64,000 bases of DNA from Macropodus opercularis (Eukaryota; Chordata; Actinopteri; Anabantiformes; Osphronemidae). The position numbers and the translations under genes are program-made. The DNA is taken from the NCBI GenBank assembly GCA_030770545.1, contig CM061106.1, forward strand, positions 1,746,001 through 1,810,000, in the 5' to 3' direction. The notes under the pieces are model-generated. The model worked only from the letters and a program-made list of their open reading frames with translations. It made no database searches and had not been told where the DNA came from. Positions 32,648 through 43,944 of this stretch are shown piece after piece; position 1 is the first letter of the stretch; every line of letters starts with the position of its first letter.

Positions 32648-33780
32648 AATGACTTCGTAATGACGTCGCCGTACTTTCCTTCGACCGGCACAAAGCGCAG
32701 GAGAGGAGCAAAAGCGTCATCCACCACCTGATGCTGCACGTTATCTGAATAAATAAACATGTGGTAAAACCCAGCTTTTAAATCCGCTGGAAGGGGTGAA
32801 AAGCGAACTCCCGGTCCTGCTGAAAACCACTTGCAAGTCTCCAGTCGCAGTATGTAGCCCATGGGGGGAAAAACTTAATACTACTAATTTTGTATCTCCT
32901 GCTGCCTCTCCACAGCCCAAAAATGTGCTGCATCTGGCTAGGATGAGATGTCTGACATCTGTTGCAAATATATTCCTTAAATTCGTGTATCGTTATGTAC
33001 GAGTCACCAAGGATTTCAACGTGTCCAGAAATAGTTTGAACATTGGCCCATCTGGTTCATCACAAACCGCTTCGGTTCTGGTCTGGCTCTCACCTTCAGG
33101 GGATGGACGAACCTCAGGGAGAGTCTCGTGAGGTGAATCAAGGCTGGTGAGGAACGCTGCAAGTCTTCAGACCCATCGGCCTCATAGCCAGAGCTATTGC
33201 CCCAGACGCTGTCGATGCTGGAAAACGGTGAGGGAGGGAATTGCGACATATTCTTCCTTGGCTGGCATGTGGTTGGGTTGCTGAAAATCTCAGCCTCTAT
33301 TTATTTCAGATTGGTTGGGAGGGTCAACGGTTGGAGGAGGGGCGTGGAGCGGGGAGGAAAAAGCACAGGACGCTTACACAAACAGAAATCGTTTCAGAAC
33401 CACCATTTCCTGCCAGTCCTGACTCGTGCGAAACATCTCCACTATTTTGCCCTTGTCAAATATTTACAACCAGGTCGGGACGGGCATGTTGAGCACGGAC
33501 TGAAAAACCCCACACTCGCTGTTGAAACGGTACAACTTCATGAAGTCCATCTTTGTTAAACTCTGTGATTATTTTGTAAAACCATTTACCCCATGGGGTG
33601 CACTGAGTCTCCCACACAGCTCTGAATACATCAGGGTTTCCGCTCTCATCAGCATCAGCACCAGTAGGCCTCCTTACTGGTCCTTCTTTTCCTTCTTGTC
33701 CTTCTTCTTCCTGCAAGTCTCCTCCTCTTTTTCTTATTCTTCAACGAGTACATCAAACATACAGTCTTTGACATGATCCA
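32648..33780 (-). pseudogene. Maverick capsid-region genes, broken
   Basis: Minus-strand frames 32862-32648 (upstream part of the capsid-like frame interrupted by the transposon), 33249-33016 and 33716-33456 follow each other in the same orientation. They are separated by stops and frame changes. Their position beside a polymerase B relic and the convergent orientation match Maverick/Polinton organisation. I cannot assign each frame to a named capsid or accessory gene. Confidence 0.45.
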
Positions 33781-34540
33781 TGATGTTAAGTCTCAGAATG
33801 CCCCAGTCATTCACCAACAGAGGCGCTGGCACGGTGTCCCCAGAAAAAGTCTTTCTTTCCTTTAGCTGGTATAGCAAAAGTTTGACGGTAAATAATCTTT
33901 CAAAAAGTCATTCTTTAATCATTTTTATTTATTCTTAATTTATTCACTGTATTAGGGACGTTCCCATGATGTCTCTCACTTATGACGTGGACCAATCAGA
34001 AACTATGGGAAGGTGGTGACCTTATAACCTACACATGTCAAATTAAGTTGATTGGAGGTAGTACCTTTTGTGACAGCATCTGAGAAAACAACTTAAATGT
34101 ACTGTGTGTCTCTGTTGGGTTCCATTGAAGCCATATGTAGATCGGGACCAGACAGAACTTTCATGTCTAAAATAAAACACCTGCCAAGGGCGCCTGCCTG
34201 AAGTCACCCTTAGATGTTGGTAACAGTAAATGTATTTTGTAAGAGGATAAAGGAATAATACAAAACAAGGCTCAGTGTTGTACTTTCAGTAGTGATATTC
34301 AGTTCTTCCTACTTGATTAATTGATTCTCTGTAGTTACCACCATTATATTATTGCAAAATGAGTTAAAGTTGTCACAGTACACCTGTTTTAAGCTTCAAT
34401 ATAGACTAGACCTAAAGAACAATTTCAGATTTGGCAAACCCAACCAAGGGTCCCAAGTCTGAAGGGGCAGCAGCCCCTCTAGATGAGTTAGTTCCCAGCA
34501 CAATGACCTATGTACCTCTAGCCTTTAATTCAATAAAAAG
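33781..34540. other. No gene recognised
   Basis: AT-rich, short frames only; may include Maverick flank. Confidence 0.3.
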
Positions 34541-34840
34541 GTCCTTTAAACACTCCAATATTGAACTGACAGAAAAACCATCCTTATTAACTGGGATATA
34601 GATAGACAGTCATCAACGTAGCAATGAAAAGAGATGCCATGTCTTCTGAGGATACTCAGAAGAGAGGGGAAAATAGGATTGGACCTAAAATAGAGCCACA
34701 AGACAGAGGAGCTGAGGAGGACTGGAAGTCTCCAAGTTGAACACAAAACGTTCTGTCCTTTAAGTTGGACTTCAAATAGTTCAGAGCTGGGCTTTTCACA
34801 CCGATCAAACTTTTTGTTGCGGACCCCAAATCCAGGCAAG
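34541..34840 (-). mobile_element. Degenerate LINE reverse-transcriptase fragment (L2-like)
   Basis: Minus-strand translations give YLKDRTFCVQLG, SILGPILF and, in a second frame, RRHGISFHCYVDD, the YxDD box region of an L2-type reverse transcriptase. Frames shift between blocks. Only this internal part is present. Confidence 0.6.
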
Positions 34841-34919
34841 ATCGAGTTCTAAGACTGGCGGGTTATGTCGTGTTTCCCCCCAATCGGTGGTAATTATTTT
34901 CCCAAAGGCAGATTCTGAT

Positions 34920-35120
34920 CGGGTTGGCTTAACTTAAAGCCATAGGTAGACAGTGAGCCCTCCAGCTCCTGTTGGTTTTCTTCTTCTGTCCTCACCTCCT
35001 GAGTCTGGTGTTTTTGTTATTGTACTTATCTTGTACACCTGTTCCTGATTTCCTGTTCTGAGTATTTAAATTCCTGTTCTGTGTTTGTCAGTGTCGGTCC
35101 GTCTGTAGCCCAGTGTTCGA
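34920..35120 (+). mobile_element. Possible LTR fragment
   Basis: TTCCTGATTTCCTG...GAGTATTTAAATTCCTG (TATA-like) then GTGTTTGTCAGTGTCGG resembles the U3/R part of fish Gypsy-type LTRs. No terminal sequences or primer-binding site were located. Confidence 0.25.
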
Positions 35121-36885
35121 TGTTCCTCTCTGTAGCCTCCAGTGGGAGAGGCTTGTGTTTGTTCCTGTTCTGTGGTGCGTGCACAACAAGTTTCCAAATC
35201 ACCGAGCACACGGCACTAACCAGCATTAGCTTGCTCAGTAAAGGTCTTTACATACAAGCAAATTCATTCAAATGTCATACACCAGTGCACGAGGAAAACA
35301 AGAAGAGTGATTGAACAGAGGCAAATCATCACAAGCAGCATTACACTACTGAGACGTCATGTTATGAGCCAGCAGCCCTTTCTGGGCTTAACTTGAAGAC
35401 CTACCTCCGCCACCCAGAAGTCTGCCACGTCTCTTTGCACCGCTCTACCCCACCCTACCAGGACCCACCTCTTGCCTCAAAACCTGCAAATGTCACGCAG
35501 TTGTTGAGCTCCCAAAAATGTGACGCACCCTTTGCCTGCAGCGCCGTTCACACAGGTCTGGACTTCAGATTCAATCCAGTTTCTAGTCACAGGTTGTTCT
35601 CCAATAATCTGCTGTTTTAAATTCTACTGGAACCAAATCATTTTGGTTATTTGTGTAGCGTAAACCATTGTTCAGTAAATTGTGTATCCCATTCATGATT
35701 TTTGAGACTTTTGGGTGGGAGAGTGGGAAAAGTGATTCTCATGAGGGTATGAATGAATGTTTTTGTGTAGAAGAAATTGTCAACAAGCGTCTCCTCAAAG
35801 CACTTTACAAAGTTAATGGTTAAGACCTTGCAGAATTCATACAACTGAAAACCCAGCAGCATAAGGAGGCTGTGAAGAAAAACACTCCCTTAAACAGAAG
35901 AAACCTCCAGCAGAGGCAGGATGACAGTTAGGGGCTGTATTATTAAGTAAAGGAATGTTACCTTATATTGATTATGTTTCTGTTTTTCACTTGGCTCCGC
36001 TTCTTGGAACAGACTTTGAAAATCTTGATCACTGAGAAAACTTTTCTTGTTAATGTGGTTATCTGTAATTAAATACATTCAATTATCATGTATCCACAAT
36101 AATTACGCTGAAATACATGCAAACACGTTTCACAAAGAGTGAGACACCTTGTAAAATATGATCACACACATAGTTGACGGAGTCTCTAACTTAGGTTAAA
36201 ATGTTCAGGCTCGGAGTGTTTGCTCAATTAGGAGTCAGGCAGTTGTAGCAGAGCATATAAGAGAATCAATAGGCTGACTTCTATAGTAAGAAGCAGTTTA
36301 AACAGTGTCACAACTTCATACATAACATGAGCATGTTGACTATTGTCTAGCAATTTTGGTCTGTGTGGAAAATTGTTTAATTGTTGAACCTGTCAGATCT
36401 GTTCTGTTAAGAACGTTTTGAAGTTTGCTCTACTCCTCCCTACTTTCTAAGAGTTTTTGCCTGATTTAAGAATAGCTGCTTCCAATGAATCTCAGGTTGT
36501 TGTTCTTAGAACAGCATTGCAGGAGCAACTTATAGGGGTTAGGTATCTTTGTGAATACATTAGCACTGTCTACAGTAAGTAAAGCGAACTGACATAAGTC
36601 ACGAGTCAACATAAATTGTTTGAACCAGATTGTACTTATTTAAATATACCAGTGTATTTTACGGTGTGTAGAGATGTGTTTATTTGTGAATGAAGTATAT
36701 TAAAGTATACTTACATGTTGCCTGTTCCTGCTCAGCACAATAACGACTTATCTGGCTCTGGTCTCTTTGTATTGTAGCTCCACCTGCAGTGACTCCTCCT
36801 CTGGGTCCACAGAGCAGCTCCACACCCAGTGACGAATGAATCAGAGACCAGGTTATAAAAACGATTTGCTCTATAAATGCTGAGA
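35121..36885. other. No gene recognised
   Basis: Unassigned sequence with short frames. Confidence 0.3.
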
Positions 36886-36934
36886 GCATTCACAGTATTG
36901 TTTTCCTAATCTTTGTTATTATCACTGTGAATGC
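36886..36934. repeat. Stem-loop dispersed repeat, copy 2
   Basis: Partner of 27860-27909: GCATTCACAGT and CACTGTGAATGC arms around CCTAATCTTTGTTATTAT-like sequence. Confidence 0.5.
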
Positions 36935-37123
36935 TTTAAAGCACGTCACACGTCGTCTCCAGCCTGGATTCATCTTTTCTCTGCCGTGGTTTAACTGGAG
37001 AGGAAATGAAGAGGACGCAGCGTTGACGGTTAAACTCTAACAGGTGAATCTACTCTCAGTGAAAAGGATCATTTCTCAAAGCCCACTGTCAGGAGTCGAG
37101 TCACGTTCTTTCCAGCAGAGGTG

Positions 37124-37370
37124 ATGTCACGGTGCGTTAGCTCCCAGGAGCTGGAGACGCAGGTCGACCCAGAGGAGACTCTGAGAGTCTTTGTCTTCTA
37201 CCACATCAGCCTGGAGACAGACAACAAACGAGTTTGAGTCTGGGCAACATCAAATGCAGCGTTAAGGTGGGCTTTAACGAGGAGTCAGAGTTATGGAAGG
37301 CTCCCAAGAAGAGAACGATGTATCTGTGTCATGTACAGAAACCGCCATCATCGCCTCTACAGGGTGAGCT
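37124..37370 (+). pseudogene. Gene-like fragment of unknown family, frameshifted
   Basis: ATG at 37124 opens a frame (MSRCVSSQELETQVDPEE...) that ends in TGA near 37236. A second frame at about 37234 continues smoothly (LGNIKCSVKVGFNEESEL...MYLCHVQKPP), ending at CTACAG near a GGTGAGC donor-like site. This looks like one exon broken by a single frameshift. I do not recognise the protein. A partial second copy is at 24061. Confidence 0.4.
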
Positions 37371-38716
37371 GAAACTGGATTTGGGGACTTTTGGTTATGT
37401 GTTTCAACACATTACCGTCAAACTTTTGCTATACCAGCTAAACATGTCAACAAAATGACCTTGATGCAGGAAACACAGCAAAATTTATTTACAAGAATGC
37501 AAATCTCAGCTAAGCTGCAAGGAAGCAAACACACTAGAAGACAACAAGAGACAAATTAACTGAAAGTAACAAACCTCACCAAGTCCGAACTGTGAATAAC
37601 AAGGAGCTGGAGATCAGAGAAGGAGGAGAAAAGATATCTAGATGACTCAGAAGCTCACTGTCACTGAGGACTAAGCTGAAGCATCGTCTGCCTCCTGCTC
37701 TTTGGTTTTAACAGCCTCACACAGACCTGTGTGTGTTAAACCTCAGAGACTTTAAGAAAACACAGAACAAGCCTTGACTGTTTTTAGAGCCAGTTTTAAT
37801 TCACCAAGTTGAAGAAGCATCAACACACGTTTATCACAACGTTTGTACTGACAAAACCAAGTTTTTACAGGATATCTGGGTTGTTATGTGTAAAATTAAT
37901 ACACAGGTTATTAAAAATTGAAAAATAAAACTGGAGTTGTTTTATGTTATGTTTTTATCAAATAGACACTTTGAGAGAACGAGGCTGGTCCTGAAAGGTG
38001 TAAACATTTATTAATTCCCACTTATTAATTCCCAGCTTCCTTAAACGTCTCAGTCTTTGACACAGAGGCTCCAACTAGTTTGTCTGGTCCATCACAGATT
38101 CCATCCAAACCTTGTTCTGAGGATTTCAGCTCTTCAAGGACTCAAACTCCTCAAATGTCTTAATGTTGAGTTGTGACAACACCTTTATTGTTTTGATGAT
38201 GATCACACTCTTAAATGAGTTGAGGTAAAAGTCTGGTCTTCTGAAAAGGCCTGTGATCTGAAACTGGCTGGTGGGGAATCAGATGCAATATGTGGCTTCT
38301 CTCATCACTGACAGCCTGAGTTGTCAAACAGAGTTGGAGAGAACTTCTGAAGAGCGTCGTGGTTTCATGGCTCCATGTGTCAACATTTCTAACCAGCGCT
38401 TCATGGACATATTCAGCTCATGTCACAGGTACCAGCTGCAGCATCTGTAGACAGATATAGATCCTGAAACACAGGAAAGAGACCATGACACACGGGAAAC
38501 GTGGCTTCACTTGGCTGAGTTCTCCTCCGGTATGAAGGACACAGAAACTCACGCTGGTCCAAACCACAGCCTCCACTGCCCCCTACTGCTGAAGATAAAG
38601 CTCTGCCCTGGACCAAACTAGATGCTGCTCACATTAAGGCAAAAGTCATTCTGTCCACACTAATGAGACAAATGACACCAACTGACATCACACACATCCA
38701 CACATGTGAGCACACG
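37371..38716. other. No gene recognised
   Basis: Unassigned sequence before the minisatellite. Confidence 0.3.
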
Positions 38717-40480
38717 TCAGTGGAGCATCACACTGACTCACTAAGAGCAGATCTAAGGTCAGTGGAGCATCACACTGACTCACTAAGAGCAGATCTAAGG
38801 TCAGTGGAGCATCACACTGACTCACTAAGAGCAGATCTAAGGTCAGTGGAGCATCACACTGACTCACTAAGAGCAGATCTAAGGTCAGTGGAGCATCACA
38901 CTGACTCACTAAGAGCAGATCTAAGGTCAGTGGAGCATCACACTGACTCGCTAAGAGCAGATCTCAGGTCAGTGGAGCATCACACTGACTCGCTAAGAGC
39001 AGATCTAAGGTCAGTGGAGCATCACACTGACTCGCTAAGAGCAGATCTAAGGTCAATGGAGCATCACACTGACTCACTAAGAGCAGATCTAAGGTCAGTG
39101 GAGCATCACACTGACTCACTAAGAGCAGATCTAAGGTCAGTGGAGCATCACACTGACTCACTAAGAGCAGATCTAAGGTCAGTGGAGCATCACACTGACT
39201 CACTAAGAGCAGATCTAAGGTCAGTGGAGCATCACACTGACTCGCTAAGAGCAGATCTAAGGTCAGTGGAGCATCACACTGACTCACTAAGAGCAGATCT
39301 AAGGTCGGTGGAGCATCACACTGACTCACTAAGAGCAGATCTAAGGTCGGTGGAGCATCACACTGACTCACTAAGAGCAGATCTAAGGTCGGTGGAGCAT
39401 CACACTGACTCACTAAGAGCAGATCTAAGGTCGGTGGAGCATCACACTGACTCACTAAGAGCAGATCTAAGGTCGGTGGAGCGTCACACTGACTCACTTA
39501 GTGCAGATCTAAGGTCAGTGGAGCATCACACTGACTCACTAAGAGCAGATCTAAGGTCGGTGGAGCATCACACTGACTCACTTAGTGCAGATCTAAGGTC
39601 AGTGGAGCATCACACTGACTCACTTAGTGCAGATCTAAGGTCAGTGGAGCATCACACTGACTCACTAAGAGCAGATCTAAGGTCGGTGGAGCATCACACT
39701 GACTCACTTAGTGCAGATCTAAGGTCAGTGGAGCATCACACTGACTCACTAAGAGCAGATCTAAGGTCAGTGGAGCATCACACTGACTCACTAAGAGCAG
39801 ATCTAAGGTCAGTGGAGCGTCACACTGACTCACTAAGAGCAGATCTAAGGTCAGTGGAGCGTCACACTGACTCACTAAGAGCAGATCTAAGGTCAGCGGA
39901 GCGTCACACTGACTCACTAAGAGCAGATCGAAGGTCAGCGGAGCGTCACACTGACTCACTAAGAGCAGATCGAAGGTCAGCGGAGCGTCACACTGACTCA
40001 CTAAGAGCAGATCGAAGGTCAGCGGAGCGTCACACTGACTCACTAAGAGCAGATCGAAGGTCAGCGGAGCGTCACACTGACTCACTAAGAGCAGATCTAA
40101 GGTCAGCGGAGCGTCACACTGACTCACTAAGAGCAGATCTAAGGTCAGCGGAGCGTCACACTGACTCACTAAGAGCAGATCTAAGGTCAGCGGAGCGTCA
40201 CACTGACTCACTAAGAGCAGATCTAAGGTCAGCGGAGCGTCACACTGACTCACTAAGAGCAGATCTAAGGTCAGCGGAGCGTCACACTGACTCACTAAGA
40301 GCAGATCTAAGGTCAGCGGAGCGTCACAGTGACTCGCTAAGAGCAGATCTAAGGTCAGCGGAGCATCACAGTGACTCGCTAAGAGCAGATCTAAGGTCAG
40401 TGGAGCATCACACTGACTCACTAAGAGCAGATCTAAGGTCAGTGGAGCATCACACTGACTCACTAAGAGCAAATCTAAGG
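38717..40480. repeat. Minisatellite: 42 tandem copies of a 42-bp unit
   Basis: The unit TCAGTGGAGCATCACACTGA... recurs every 42 bp without interruption for 1764 bp. Because 42 is a multiple of three, the plus strand stays open for 611 codons (14-residue repeat SVEHHTDSLRADLR) and the minus strand for long runs (SQCDAPLTLDLLLV). Variants occur in blocks: CTTAGTGCAG units alternate near 39.5-39.7 kb, GATCGAAGG fills four adjacent units near 39.9-40.1 kb, and GTCAGCGGAGCGTCAC dominates 39.9-40.35 kb. I treat it as non-coding, since neither flank looks like an exon. Confidence 0.95.
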
Positions 40481-41113
40481 TCAGTGGGACATTTCTGATC
40501 ATAGTTCAGTCTCATCTAGTTTCATTCTGTCCACTCAGCCTTTCTGCTACTTTCCACTTAGTTCATTAGAGATTTAATGTTTAATTATGACACAGTCAGC
40601 ATCAAATCACATTTGAAGGATTAACATCACTCTGACACAGTTTAACCAACGTTTCTAAATCGTGTCTTGTTCCAGTTTCCATCTTGAGCAGCAGGGGTTT
40701 CAGTTGAGTTCAGAGCAGAAGTGCAGCAGCTTCCTTCCAGCTCATCTGAACGTCTTGGACTGAAGCTCACACACCTGCACACGTTTAGCATCAAGTCTGC
40801 TGACTCTGCAGATTTCACTGTCAATAAACTGCTGAGTCATTGGTTTAGTAACAACTTCCTGTTGGTCCATGAAAGACAGAATAACTGTGTGGTGACCAAC
40901 ATCTTCTCTTCTTGGAAACATCAGCTGACACAACAACAACAGTCGTTGCTGTTGCTGATCTGATGCTGACTGTTCTCTCTGTCTCTGTCTTTCTGCCACA
41001 GCTTCACTGAGAAGGTTGGAGCTTTACAGGAAACACTGGAATCTCTGCTGTGACACTAACTGAGTTAACAAGACTGATGGAAGCAGCACAGACTGACTCC
41101 AACCTCTACTGAC
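40481..41113. other. No gene recognised
   Basis: Flank between the minisatellite and the last LRR exon of the minus-strand NLR gene; may be its 3' untranslated region. Confidence 0.3.
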
Positions 41114-42256
41114 CTCAGAGTCACATGTAGACAGTCTGGACCAGGTCACGAAGACGCTTCACTGATGAATCCTGCAGGTTGTTTCCACTCAGGTCCAGTT
41201 GAGTCAGATGTGACGGGTTGGACTTCAGAGCTGAGGCCAGAGAATCACAGCTGATCTCTGACAAACTGCAGCCAATCAATCTGAATAAAGAACCAAAGAT
41301 GAAACAGTAGAAAACAAAGAGTCAGCTTGAAACCATTCAGTGTCTCATCGTGTGTTTGGAGCTGAAGATGCTTCAGGAAGTAGAAGTTTAGAAACTAGAA
41401 AACAAACAATGAACGGACTAAACCTCAGAAGAAGAAACCAGACGTTGCCATGGAGACCCTCAGTGTGAATCAGTAGAACATCAGCCTCATGTCTGCAGTT
41501 TAGCGTCAGCACAACGTTCACATCACATTAATCTACTCAGAACTAAAACATGGAGTCTGACCTCAGAGTCTCCAGTCGACAGTGAGGACTCTCCAGAAAA
41601 CCACACAGATGCTTCACTGATGAATCCTGCAGGTTGTTGTAGCTCAGGTCCAGTTGTGTCAGATGTGACAGGTTGGACTTCAGAGCTGAGGCCAGAGAAT
41701 CACAGCTGATCTCTGACAACCAGCAGCCACTCAAACTGAATAAAGAACCAACAGAAACAGTAGAAAACAAAGAGTCAGCTTGAAACCATTCAGTGTCTCA
41801 TTGTGTAGATGAATCCATAAATAACCAGTCAGATTTAGCTGTCGCTAGATGAGGACGGAGGGAGGACGTCGTACCCTCACATCCTCTCTACTCATGTGAA
41901 GGTTGACACGTTTCTATAAATATGAGCTGAAATCTAGGTCACAATTAAAAAACAGAGACAGAAGTTTCAATACAGACTGAAAGTGAAAATGTGAGACAAC
42001 CATTGTAAAATCAAATGTGACCAGTGTCCATTTCTTTGTTGGCTTTTCAGCGTGAGGCTGTTTCTTGATAGATGGAGGTTGTGTCCTCAGCCTCCTCTTC
42101 TGTGGAGGGAGGGGGTTTATTTGCACATGTTCAGCTTCTCTCAGGCTCCTTTCAAACCACTTGTCTTCTCTTCCAGAATGTAATTATCATCACCCTCCAA
42201 CCACTTTTCTTTCTCCAGGAAGATCAAGACCACGTCACCAGTTCCTCATTCTAGAC

Positions 42257-43132
42257 CAGCGGTCACTAACAGGCGGACCGCGGTCCGGATCCGGACCCAG
42301 AAGCTGTCCCATACGGACCCGGAGCTACAGACCAAACGGAACGTTTTGATTCAGAATCTAGCGGAGCACTTTACTTTTAACCGGCGCGGCTATTGTGATC
42401 TTTACGGTAGTTATTTGGTGAAGGCCAATTGAACGTGCGTTAACCACGTGACTTCACTTAGCCAATCGATTCTGTGGATCACAGGCGCTACATTTTGCGA
42501 CTCAACAGCATCTGCAGCTAAAAGTAAGTTCGAGGTTGCAAAGGAATTAACAAACAAATACGGTGATAACGTGTAGCTAGCGACAACAAAGGGAGAGACA
42601 GACGATAGAAGCTACAAAAGCTCAAAAACAGACACACGGGTTGGATCAAACGGCCGCAGACAGACGATACCTCCCAGCACTGAGTCCTGTACGTGGGTTA
42701 AATATATGAGGGGAAGAAGATGAGCCTCCAAAACTGTTCAGTTGTTAGGATATGTTCAGGTTTTTCTTACCAGTTAAATAGGTTGAGACTTTTGATTCAA
42801 GATGTAAAATTTTTTATGCCTTTCCTTTATTTTATTTTTTCAAAGTTAAGATCTTATTTGAACATTTGTGTTCCTGCTTATTTTGAAAATCAGCCCTGCT
42901 TTTATTTCATGAATTAGATTACATTGTAAATATATGTTCAGTTGGAGTTTCAGTTTGTCAAAAGGTTTTTGAATTGTACTGAATTAATTTGATTTGACAG
43001 TCAAGTACTGATTACATGCAGGCTACTTAATAATATATCACAGCAAATAGTTAGACATTATAATCTTCTGGACCTTTGCTTCCAAAAAATGTGCGTAACC
43101 GGACCTCTTTAAATTTTAGTTGAATACCCCTG
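42257..43132. mobile_element. hAT-like element in an LRR-LRR intron
   Basis: Ends CAGCGGTCACTAA and, in reverse complement, CAGGGGTATTCAA fit the hAT pattern CAGNGGT. Length 876 bp, AT-rich 3' half, no transposase. Flanking 8-mers agree at only four of eight positions, so the target duplication is not convincing. Confidence 0.5.
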
Positions 43133-43549
43133 CTGTAGCTCATCGTTTACACGTTGGACACATCCTGACCTGAGACTTTCCAGATGGCACTGTGGGCTCT
43201 CCAGTCCAGCAGAAAGTAGCTTCACTCCTGGATCCTGCAGGTTGTTGTCACTCAGGTCCAGTTGTCTCAGACTAGAGGACTGGGAGCTGAGAACTGAGGA
43301 CAGAGCTTCAAGGCCTCTTTCTGAGATGTAACAGTAACTGAGCCTGAAAAACAGTCAGAGACAGAGAGAAACCATCAGGAGTGTGGGTACTGGCTCAGAG
43401 AGGCCACTGCTTCCTGGACTATCAGTGACCCATGGGACAGAAACCTGCTCACTGTTTCTCTGTGGACATCACTAAATAAAGGTGATGCTGTCTGCTCAGA
43501 GGTAGTAGCTTCATGCTGATGGGGCAGACTTGACAGACTCCAGAGCAGC

Positions 43550-43944
43550 AGAAAAGGAGGTGGGGTGAGCTCCCTGTTGGCGAGCGGGAAACCACACCTA
43601 GAACCAGGGAGATGTGGTGCAGAAGCTACCAGAACTGGTGGAGAGGACCAACAAGGGTTTGTTTCCCATTCTCCTCCACCTTCACCTGATTATAACTGCT
43701 CTAACCAGCTCTCTGTCACAATCTATGTTTAGTCTCTGTTCTGGCCACATCGTCTGCCCCTCAAGCCTGTTCTGAGCCGTTTTCAAGCCTGTTAAGTCCT
43801 GAGTCCAGTAAATCTAGTGAGTCCCTCCAGCCTGTTTCTTTCTCTGAGAGAGTCCTTCCTTCTACTCTGTTTGGGGAGTTGTGGTTGTTTTAGTTTGACC
43901 ATGAAGGGTGTTCAGCTCCAGAGGAGGAGTAACTGGAGACAGAG
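43550..43944 (-). repeat. Dispersed repeat replacing the end of the NACHT exon
   Basis: Not homologous to the plus-strand NLR gene. Part 43795-43885 (TCCAGTAAATCTAGTGAG, CCTCCAGCCTGTTTC, GAGAGTCCTTCCTTCT) resembles 2940-3045. Family unknown; LTR-like in feel but no ends found. Confidence 0.45.

Noticed and set aside
38717..40480. CRISPR-like array
   Set aside because: Units are head-to-tail with no unique spacers, and the organism is a fish; it is a minisatellite.
38663..40498. 611-residue repeat protein gene
   Set aside because: Openness follows from a 42-bp unit without stops; the minus strand is equally open and no flanking exon or promoter supports coding.
42249..43140. 8-bp target duplication for the hAT-like intron element
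   Set aside because: Flanking 8-mers agree at only four positions; called on termini alone.
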